Shown in pieces: positions 34,870 through 39,737 of a DNA stretch of 39,737 nucleotides (positions are counted from its first letter, which is position 1; every line of letters begins with the position of its first letter). Source of the stretch: a virus. The stretch covers positions 1-39,737 of IMG/VR virus record IMGVR_UViG_3300006922_000062; one strand, 5' to 3'. Position numbers and translations under genes: made by a program. The notes beneath the pieces are model-generated. The model saw only the letters and a program-made list of their open reading frames with translations. It did no database searches and was not told the DNA's origin.

Positions 34870-34893
34870 GTAGGTTCAAGTCCTACCCGCTGG
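34870..34893 (+). ncRNA. tRNA T-arm-like fragment
   Basis: GTAGG-TTCAAGT-CCTAC is a perfect T-arm with a consensus loop, followed by CCGCTGG like an acceptor 3' strand. No matching 5' acceptor (CCAGCGG), D-arm or anticodon arm was found upstream, so it is not a complete tRNA. Confidence 0.45.
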
Positions 34894-34900
34894 TAAGCAA

Positions 34901-34967
34901 TCGCGTATAGTGTAAAGGTACACGCCATAGTGATATGGAAATGTAGGTTCAAGTCCTTCTACGTGGG
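34901..34967 (+). ncRNA. tRNA-like structure with truncated anticodon arm
   Basis: Acceptor TCGCGTA (34901-34907) pairs in 7 bp with TACGTGG (34960-34966, two wobbles). A D-arm-like GTGT-AAAGGT-ACAC and a T-arm GTAGG-TTCAAGT-CCTTC (one mismatch) are present. The middle arm CCATA-GTGA-TATGG has a 4-base loop, too short for a normal anticodon loop. It is about 67 nt, so a degenerate tRNA or tRNA mimic is more likely than a working tRNA. Confidence 0.45.
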
Positions 34968-35017
34968 TTAGATTCGTTCCAGTAAAAAATAGATTCAAAG
35001 CATATAGGAATAAATAT

Positions 35018-35278
35018 ATGCGCCGCGAAAACAGAAAGAGAATACTAATGATAACCAATAGGACTAAAGACGTGCAGAGAGCAGAGCGCCGCCAATGCTG
35101 GCAGGTATTCGGTTTGTTACAACCCCTACTGATGGTGTTGTGCATCCTCCTGGGAAACAATGATCCCAACTCACTGTGGTCATGTGCTGGCTTATTGCTG
35201 GCCGTGACCTTCGGGATTAGTTTCCCTTTTCTACTCTACCAAGAATATTTTTATCAGTTAGGGTATGGGTGGGAATGA
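35018..35278 (+). CDS. Small two-helix membrane protein
   Basis: An 86-residue protein starting MRRENRKRILMITNRTK, with AGGA 8 bases upstream. Two hydrophobic helices: WQVFGLLQPLLMVLCILLG (about residues 28-46) and SCAGLLLAVTFGISFPFLLYQ (about 55-75). The N-terminus is strongly basic and should lie in the cytoplasm. It overlaps the next gene by 4 bases (ATGA). No family recognised; candidates are holin-like or accessory membrane proteins, without specific evidence. Confidence 0.55.
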   Translation: MRRENRKRILMITNRTKDVQRAERRQCWQVFGLLQPLLMVLCILLGNNDPNSLWSCAGLLLAVTFGISFPFLLYQEYFYQLGYGWE

Positions 35279-35562
35279 TGGAGCTCAAACAAATCGCAGA
35301 AAGCCTAGCCAGAGAGCTAGGGACGTCGCATCAGGTACTCTCGTCCTACGTGGTAAAGCAAACACCACAGAGAACGATGCCACTACTGCAACTCATTGAG
35401 TTGTACATAAAGGTGAAAGGTGAGCAGGCCTTCATTAAGAATTATCTTGACCAAGACTCTCTTTATAAGGAGCATGGTGGTTTTTTACAGAGATCAGCTG
35501 ATTCAGCTGGCAACACTTGGATTTCATTTGTCCAAAGCGTAATAGCTTTCGGTCAAATCTAA
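35275..35562 (+). CDS. Small helical protein, unknown
   Basis: I start at the ATG at 35275, which overlaps the previous stop codon (ATGA) and follows GGTGGG; a GTG at 35269 is also possible. About 95 residues, beginning MMELKQIAESLARELG, with a helix-turn-helix-like N-terminal half (ESLARELGTSHQVLSSYVV) that might bind nucleic acid. The C-terminal half contains an aromatic-rich NTWISFVQSVIAFGQI. No family can be named. It is translationally coupled to the membrane protein before it. Confidence 0.5.
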   Translation: MMELKQIAESLARELGTSHQVLSSYVVKQTPQRTMPLLQLIELYIKVKGEQAFIKNYLDQDSLYKEHGGFLQRSADSAGNTWISFVQSVIAFGQI

Positions 35563-35601
35563 AACAGTCAATTCTTCGGTAGACTATAAAAGCCGACTTA
35601 A

Positions 35602-35844
35602 GCCACAACATGGTGTTGCTTACCCACTGTCTAATATTGGTATACTTACGGAGATATCAGTAGAAGACGAGTCAAAGCTAGATACGACCGTAATCGTTAT
35701 CTGGTGGAGATAGGTAAGTAAGAGGTTCTATTCCTCTATGTGGTAGCCCCTCATGAGAACTACTTCTTCGTAGTTGGGGTTCAGGCAATTTCAGTAGCCT
35801 ATATGGTTGTGCGTAAAGCACCTATACTGATAGCAGAGGTTCTC
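35602..35844 (+). ncRNA. Structured RNA candidates in the gap 35,563-36,012
   Basis: Two parts. 35602-35744: GCCACA (35602-35607) pairs with TGTGGT (35739-35744), and a T-arm-like AGAGG-TTCTATT-CCTCT lies just before the latter; the span (143 nt) is too long for a tRNA. 35755-35844: GAGAAC (35755-35760) pairs with GTTCTC (35839-35844), enclosing at least three small hairpins (TAC-TTCTTC-GTA, AGGC..GCCT, GTGC-GTAA-GCAC), a multi-branched fold. The latter is followed by a run of A, so it is not a plus-strand terminator. No other gene is seen in this stretch. Confidence 0.35.
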
Positions 35845-35920
35845 AAAAAAAAGAATAATGCGCGCGATATTAAGCAACTGATTTGCTATTGCGTTCAGAA
35901 ACTCTTTTTTCTCCTTTAGT

Positions 35921-35970
35921 AACAATAACTTAAAAGTTTGACAAGGCGAAACTTTTAAAGTTGTTATATA
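35921..35970 (+). promoter_or_regulatory. Inverted repeat with possible promoter before the 36,013 operon
   Basis: AACAA..AAAAGTTT and AAACTTTT..TTGTT form a stem with a GACAAGGCG-like loop (35921-35965). TTGACA at 35938-35943 and a weak TGTTAT/TTATAT hexamer 18-20 bases later could be a promoter whose access is controlled by the fold. There is no T-run, so it is not a good terminator. Confidence 0.35.
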
Positions 35971-36012
35971 AAAGATTGACTTAATACACACATTCTCTAG
36001 AAAGAGCAAAAA

Positions 36013-36729
36013 ATGATGAAATTAATATCATCGATAATTCTCACCCTTCAATCTTCCTTATCCTTCTTATTCAGTGGTGGTGAAGTAGCGATGAACTTAG
36101 CAGACAGCAATAAGCTATCAGTTGAGGCTAAAAAGTTCGTCGACGGCGGAACTCGCAGTTTAGGAACTTGTGCATTAGCTAACCACTTAGCCAATGCTGG
36201 GTTCAGCATGTTAAACGGCTTCCTCGTAGGTTCTTACTGCGGATGGCAATGGGGACTGTTTACGACAGTCTTCTCTCTGCTTGGATTATGGTATCTTGGT
36301 GAGCTGTTACCAAAGATGACTGCAGCCAAAGCGCCAGAAAAGTTCTTAAACACTCATGCAAAAAAACTCCTCGCTGCAAAATCTCTACTATCTCCCATAG
36401 TGGACAGGATTGTGAAAGAAGAGCCAAGATGCGAAGTAAAAGAGAATGAGAAGGAATTAGTATCTGCCGCCCGTATGGCAGATGAAAAATGGAGCATCCT
36501 CTTACTACCTTTGTACGATGAACCAAAAGGAGGTAAAGCCCCATCTCTGATTCATAAAATTTCTTCATTGAGCTCCATAGAGGAGGTCATGTTGGCGGTG
36601 TGCTTGAAGAAAGAAGACAAAATAGTAGAATACCAAGTGATCGATGCCTACCACTTAAATGTAGTAGGATATTTCAACCCAATCACCATCATTCGTTGGA
36701 TGATGGATCATAAAGAATTGAAAAAATGA
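36013..36729 (+). CDS. CNNM/DUF21-like membrane protein
   Basis: A 238-residue protein, start ATG 36013. FLFSGGEVAMNLADSNKLS near residues 18-36, and GELLPKMTAAKAPEKF at 96-111, match the DUF21 transmembrane domain of the CNNM/CorC family of magnesium and cobalt transporters (FFSGxExA and GExxPKxxA motifs). Three hydrophobic stretches follow the usual arrangement: the N-terminal SSIILTLQSSLSFLF, residues about 64-78, and about 80-97. The C-terminal 100 residues are soluble and could be a remnant CBS-pair region, but I see no clear CBS motif. A phage-encoded CNNM protein is unusual; a role in Mg2+ handling or superinfection exclusion is speculation. It is translationally coupled to the next tiny ORF by ATGA. 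Confidence 0.55.
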   Translation: MMKLISSIILTLQSSLSFLFSGGEVAMNLADSNKLSVEAKKFVDGGTRSLGTCALANHLANAGFSMLNGFLVGSYCGWQWGLFTTVFSLLGLWYLGELLPKMTAAKAPEKFLNTHAKKLLAAKSLLSPIVDRIVKEEPRCEVKENEKELVSAARMADEKWSILLLPLYDEPKGGKAPSLIHKISSLSSIEEVMLAVCLKKEDKIVEYQVIDAYHLNVVGYFNPITIIRWMMDHKELKK

Positions 36730-36800
36730 TAATTATAATTCTATTAAGCATTACTCTAGTTCTAGGTTGGGCAGCCATAGAACTAGGAAAACTACAATGA
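36726..36800 (+). CDS. Tiny membrane peptide (24 aa)
   Basis: Starts inside the previous stop (ATGA) and encodes MIIIILLSITLVLGWAAIEL..., a single transmembrane segment. It ends in an ATGA overlap with the next ORF. The consecutive overlaps argue that it is translated. Confidence 0.45.
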   Translation: MIIIILLSITLVLGWAAIELGKLQ

Positions 36801-36862
36801 TCTTTCTAATTATTGTTGCAACTACAGTAGCAACGTTAATGTTTACATCGCTTTTTTTATAA
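36797..36862 (+). CDS. Tiny membrane peptide (21 aa)
   Basis: MIFLIIVATTVATLMFTSLFL, one hydrophobic helix, started at an ATGA overlap and ending with TAATG shared with the next gene. Same reasoning as the preceding peptide. Confidence 0.4.
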   Translation: MIFLIIVATTVATLMFTSLFL

Positions 36863-37173
36863 TGAGGTCGGGGGAGAACGCAATTATCGAATCATATGGG
36901 GCATACGTAAAAGGTATTAAATTATTCCCGCCAGCAAATATAAAAGTGATGCGAGAAGAACTAAAAGAACTCGTCGAAGACAAAACGTTAGAAGAATTCT
37001 TCGATGTTCTGCACACTGCGTGCAGGATATTTAAAATACCAAATTTCATAACATATTTTGTAGCCTATCCAACTGCAAGAAAGCACGCAAAACGTGTGAT
37101 GCAGTACGGTTGCCCACGTTCACGCCGGGCTCACAGTGAGGCAGGGAAAAGATGCGTATGCAATATGTCATAA
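36862..37173 (+). CDS. Small soluble protein, unknown
   Basis: A 103-residue protein whose ATG shares the final A of the preceding stop. A charged helical middle (VMREELKELVEDKTLEEF) and a Cys/Arg-rich tail (YGCPRSRRAHSEAGKRCVC) are visible. No family recognised. It ends inside the next gene's start, overlapping it by 22 bases. Confidence 0.5.
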   Translation: MRSGENAIIESYGAYVKGIKLFPPANIKVMREELKELVEDKTLEEFFDVLHTACRIFKIPNFITYFVAYPTARKHAKRVMQYGCPRSRRAHSEAGKRCVCNMS

Positions 37174-37478
37174 TAAATGAAGAATACGGTTACCGGATCT
37201 GGATGTCAAAAGTCACACCAGAAAAAACCAAAGAACTATTAGCATGGTGGAAGTCATTAGAGACTGTGACGGGTATGTTTTACGACCCAAGCAGCAAGTT
37301 TCCAGTACCACTTACAGAACTGACAGAAAACAACAGAGACGACTACCCTGACCTAATCAAGGAAAATGTCGCTATCTACGTTGAACTTCATGAAGACCAT
37401 GACTCAAGATTCAAAGTCATGGGAGACCAGGTGTATTACCACCGTGGTTATTTTAACATTAATTCACTACAAAAGTAA
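37152..37478 (+). CDS. Small acidic protein, unknown
   Basis: A 108-residue protein beginning MRMQYVIINEEYGYRIWMSK; an internal ATG at 37158 is also possible, and GGGA lies before the first. It has an aromatic- and Asp/Glu-rich body (WWKSLETVTGMFYDPSSKF) and ends HRGYFNINSLQK. The composition suggests a compact globular fold. No family recognised. It overlaps the previous gene and is followed 6 bases later by the next. Confidence 0.5.
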   Translation: MRMQYVIINEEYGYRIWMSKVTPEKTKELLAWWKSLETVTGMFYDPSSKFPVPLTELTENNRDDYPDLIKENVAIYVELHEDHDSRFKVMGDQVYYHRGYFNINSLQK

Positions 37479-37484
37479 AAAAAC

Positions 37485-38012
37485 ATGTCAAATGTAGAAT
37501 TTTTTACCAATTCACCTTTCTCAGACCGCAATGATGACAGCAAAAAAGTCACAGAAACTTTATGTCGTCACTACAACGTCGAATTACCACCAGTTGGTGC
37601 TCGACACTTTCTGTCACACCTAGATGAATTGACACCCCTTGCGATTGAGAAAGCCTTCTCCCTATTCGACCAAGCTGGTATCAGTGCAGGAGCCCACACG
37701 TTTCAAATCGACAATCCGTTTTTAGCGGTAACTCGATTGTGCGGAGTGAAGGTTGGTGACGAGTCTCTAGAGAATGAAGTCAGAACGCAACACTACAGAG
37801 GAGAAGATCGCCCTCTTCAACCAGTAGTAATCCGTGAGAAACCCTTTAGAGAAACAAATAAAGTAACACTTATCGTCTTTCCTAACAAGGAAGGTAATTT
37901 AACCCTTTACACAATGCACTCAGGACCTGCAATGAATCCAGATTTTTCTCATGAAGACTGGAAGACCAACGCTTTAGCGTTTAAGTCTGAGGAGGTGAAC
38001 CATGTCGTGTAA
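37485..38012 (+). CDS. Hypothetical protein (175 aa)
   Basis: A soluble protein beginning MSNVEFFTNSPFSDRND with no obvious ribosome binding site before the ATG (an A-rich run lies there). It has beta-rich parts (KVTLIVFPNKEGNLTLYTM near residue 127) and mixed helical parts. No family recognised. The end overlaps the next gene by 11 bases. Confidence 0.5.
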   Translation: MSNVEFFTNSPFSDRNDDSKKVTETLCRHYNVELPPVGARHFLSHLDELTPLAIEKAFSLFDQAGISAGAHTFQIDNPFLAVTRLCGVKVGDESLENEVRTQHYRGEDRPLQPVVIREKPFRETNKVTLIVFPNKEGNLTLYTMHSGPAMNPDFSHEDWKTNALAFKSEEVNHVV

Positions 38013-38220
38013 TAACTGCGTAGACCAGAATAGAGAAATCTCCGAGGACATCTATATGTTTTCAAGAGACACATCAGGAATTCATGAGATCGACGATGAG
38101 ATCTTCTGCCCTGACTGCTCACCCTGGAGTCGTCAGGAAAGAAAGTCTCGATGGGACGACAATGATGACTGGGGTGGAGACCCCAACGATGTAGCAGGCA
38201 AAGCATTCGCAGGCTACTAA
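38002..38220 (+). CDS. Small CxxC metal-binding-like protein
   Basis: A 72-residue acidic protein with two CxxC pairs: C3-x2-C6 (MSCNNC) and C36-x2-C39 (FCPDC). This is a zinc-ribbon-like or rubredoxin-type arrangement. The rest is Asp/Trp-rich (RWDDNDDWGG). The start is backed by GAGGAG 9 bases upstream. It is too short to name a family; a role in binding RNA, DNA or a protein partner is possible. Confidence 0.5.
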   Translation: MSCNNCVDQNREISEDIYMFSRDTSGIHEIDDEIFCPDCSPWSRQERKSRWDDNDDWGGDPNDVAGKAFAGY

Positions 38221-38464
38221 CTTTACAATCAGACCATTACTTCATTGTAATGCAAACCCTCTAGTAGGGGATTCTTTCAAAAGAAGAATCTTAAAAGTGT
38301 CGAAATCAAATAACAGAACTTGTGTTATTCCTTTCTGGAGTTTTGTTATAGAGCTAATGATATGCTCTCGCCTCTGTTGTGTGCGGCGTGATAGGGTGTG
38401 TACCCCTGATGACTCCATGATGGAGTGATTGTATTTTTCTAATGACGTAACGTCAGGAGACAAC
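38221..38464 (+). promoter_or_regulatory. Hairpin-rich gap in the small-gene operon
   Basis: A 244-base gap with several small hairpins: CATTAC..GTAATG (38235-38252), CCCT..AGGG (38257-38269), GATTCTTTC..GAAGAATC (38270-38290) and ACTCC..GGAGT near 38410. One 23-codon frame is present but not convincing. A GACGTAACGTC inverted repeat precedes the next ribosome binding site. This resembles the structured style of the 33-35 kb region. Confidence 0.35.
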
Positions 38465-38647
38465 ATGAATAGTAAAACTATGCACTGGATCATTTACGAC
38501 CTGTTGGTTCAAACAGGCCATATAAAATCAATAGGATATGGTCTTGGAGACCAGGACGGATGTTTAGTAGAGAGGAATCTAAATGTTTACAACTCTCACA
38601 CTAACAAAACCCCAGCGAAAACCCCTAAAAGGAGCCGAAATGTCTAA
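38465..38647 (+). CDS. Small protein (60 aa), unknown
   Basis: ATG at 38465 with AGGAG upstream, preferred over an earlier in-frame start at 38429. Sequence MNSKTMHWIIYDLLVQTGHIKS...; a mixed hydrophobic front with a basic Lys/Arg-rich tail (TPAKTPKRSRNV). It overlaps the next gene by 8 bases at the chosen start. No family recognised. Confidence 0.45.
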   Translation: MNSKTMHWIIYDLLVQTGHIKSIGYGLGDQDGCLVERNLNVYNSHTNKTPAKTPKRSRNV

Positions 38648-39050
38648 CATCCCACAAGTACATCAACAAGTCTATGAACTGTTAACAGTTCAACAAAAAA
38701 ACTTCTTCTACATCCACTCCCTGTGGCAGGGTGTTTCATGCATCCGCTTGAAAAGTGGAGTAATGAAAGAATTCGCAGCCAGCGGAAACGAATGTCAAAT
38801 GCAAACGTTTCTAACTTATGCACAACACATCGTCGCGCTAGCACATGCTAAAAATATCTGGACCTGTGTAAGGTTCAGTAACAATGGGTACCAATCAGTA
38901 CTCGTTTACCTTGGGACAAGAAATATAGACGAATTCATGCGGTTGTCAAAGATTCGTCAAGCAGCTGCAGCTGAAAATGCTGAGGCAAAAGCAAACTGGC
39001 CGGATGGAATTCTGGATAAACACGGAGAACCGTACGGGAGTCGAACATGA
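38640..39050 (+). CDS. Hypothetical protein (136 aa)
   Basis: ATG at 38640 has AAAAGGAG upstream; an alternative upstream ATG (38583) has GAGGAA upstream and would add 19 residues. Begins MSNIPQVHQQVYELLTVQQ; contains a helical, aromatic-rich middle (NFFYIHSLWQGVSCIRLK) and an Ala/Glu-rich end. Soluble, no family recognised. It overlaps the next gene by 4 bases. Confidence 0.5.
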   Translation: MSNIPQVHQQVYELLTVQQKNFFYIHSLWQGVSCIRLKSGVMKEFAASGNECQMQTFLTYAQHIVALAHAKNIWTCVRFSNNGYQSVLVYLGTRNIDEFMRLSKIRQAAAAENAEAKANWPDGILDKHGEPYGSRT

Positions 39051-39358
39051 TCAATCAAATTAAAGATGACTACAATAATTTACCATCGTGGGCTAGGATG
39101 CTCATTGGGATAGGAGTCTTATTCAGCATCATTAAGTGGTTTCCAATAGTTGAGCTGCTTGAGTTATTTTCTTATGTTGTCATCATACCCCTAGGGTTCC
39201 TAACGTTCCTAGGGCTAGTTTCAAAAGAAACTACCAATGGGGTAGTAGAAGCCTGGAATACCGTATGTAACACAATAAGAGAAAGAGCAGCAGAAGTAGC
39301 TACTGCAGAAACACCTAATGTAGAAACAGAAACCACAAACGAAGCAACGGGATCATAA
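39047..39358 (+). CDS. Small two-helix membrane protein
   Basis: A 103-residue protein starting at an ATGA overlap with the previous gene: MINQIKDDYNNLPSWARM, then two hydrophobic helices (MLIGIGVLFSIIKWF and YVVIIPLGFLTFLGLV, residues about 18-60). The acidic Thr/Glu-rich tail (AEVATAETPNVETETTN) resembles a flexible cytoplasmic end. Function unknown. Confidence 0.5.
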   Translation: MINQIKDDYNNLPSWARMLIGIGVLFSIIKWFPIVELLELFSYVVIIPLGFLTFLGLVSKETTNGVVEAWNTVCNTIRERAAEVATAETPNVETETTNEATGS

Positions 39359-39359
39359 T

Positions 39360-39422
39360 ATGGAAGAAGCACTCTTCTGTCGTCTCTGCATCGTGATCAT
39401 ATCAATGGCTGCATTCCTTTAA
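39360..39422 (+). CDS. Tiny ORF (20 aa), uncertain
   Basis: MEEALFCRLCIVIISMAAFL, starting 1 base after the previous stop. Hydrophobic with a CxxC. No independent ribosome binding site; coupling with the previous gene is plausible. Confidence 0.3.
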   Translation: MEEALFCRLCIVIISMAAFL

Positions 39423-39435
39423 AAGGAGACTAAAA

Positions 39436-39720
39436 ATGAAATCATTGTCACTTATATTTGTGTTTATTTTAACACTACCAACATTAGCTCAAGCCAAGCC
39501 AACATGCAAAGAACAGATTGCTTTTGTTAGAGCCACTATCAAAGTTCTAGAAAAAACAATTCAAGAATGTAAAGAGCAATGGGATGGAACATGTAACATG
39601 GCCATTTCAAGTAACCATGAAGCCGTACTAGACGGTCTTGATTATGCATACCAAATCTGCACAAAAGAATGGGTAGAAAAACTAAAACAAGTAGAAAAGG
39701 CTTTTGACAATGGTAAGTAA
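39436..39720 (+). CDS. Secreted small protein with Cys pairs
   Basis: A 94-residue protein with a typical Sec signal peptide (MKSLSLIFVFILTLPTLAQA, cleavage after AQA), AAAAGGAG before the ATG. The mature part has four Cys (CKEQ, QECKE, GTCN, QICTK), probably two disulfides, and a helical, charged sequence. It should act in the periplasm or outside the cell. It has no recognised family, but it shows that this operon exports small proteins. Confidence 0.6.
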   Translation: MKSLSLIFVFILTLPTLAQAKPTCKEQIAFVRATIKVLEKTIQECKEQWDGTCNMAISSNHEAVLDGLDYAYQICTKEWVEKLKQVEKAFDNGK

Positions 39721-39737
39721 TGTACTAGAAGCACTTC
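39710..39737 (+). CDS. Start of a further gene, truncated by window end
   Basis: ATG at 39710, overlapping the previous gene out of frame, reads MVSNVLEAL and remains open to the end. With only 9 codons it is a weak suggestion. Confidence 0.2.

Noticed and set aside
35755-35850. Terminator for the small gene at 35275
   Set aside because: The hairpin is followed by A-runs, not T-runs, on the plus strand.

Overview
The window comes from a large tailed bacteriophage (Caudoviricetes). The left half carries a recognisable head and packaging cluster: portal, prohead protease, large terminase and a head-protein candidate. A Gram-negative host is suggested, not proven, by a lipoprotein-like signal with Cys-rich extracytoplasmic loops and by Sec-type signal peptides. 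No host or phage name can be assigned from sequence alone.

Layout. (1) 1-20,896, minus strand, AT-rich, tightly packed with many start/stop overlaps: in transcription order a four-cysteine protein that may be DNA-packaging related, a 1361-residue protein with DnaQ-like exonuclease and staphylococcal-nuclease domains, a membrane-active glycine-rich protein, TerL, a second Gly/Ala-rich protein, four small or medium structural candidates, an HExxH metallopeptidase, the portal, a multidomain prohead protease and the head protein that runs off the left end. (2) 20,895-21,792, plus strand, AT-rich: a small polytopic membrane protein, a ParB/sulfiredoxin-like DGxHR protein and a small hypothetical. 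(3) 22,132-32,918, plus strand, visibly richer in GC: six genes separated by a repeated intergenic unit (terminator, TTTTTTTAATTT box, leader hairpin). Its centrepiece is a 2174-residue protein with a DxDGD metal-binding motif and downstream motifs typical of two-barrel RNA polymerases (QDE-1/YonO-like). It also has a helix-hairpin-helix segment and, unexpectedly, an N-terminal signal-peptide-like sequence. (4) 32,919-36,012, plus strand: about 2.1 kb and then 0.45 kb with almost no long ORFs, dense in stem-loops (several with TTCG or GNRA loops), flanked by GACGA repeats, with tRNA-like fragments and a few tiny ORFs that have ribosome binding sites. (5) 36,013-39,737, plus strand: a tightly coupled operon of small proteins, led by a CNNM/DUF21-like membrane protein and including tiny membrane peptides, a CxxC protein and a secreted protein.

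How it may work together: region 1 builds and fills the head. Region 3 looks like a semi-autonomous expression unit with its own polymerase candidate and a shared intergenic signal. Regions 4-5 look like an early or accessory zone with structured RNA and membrane-directed small proteins. The polymerase assignment and the structured-RNA zone are the two most interesting elements; both rest on motif and pattern reading and have not been confirmed computationally.
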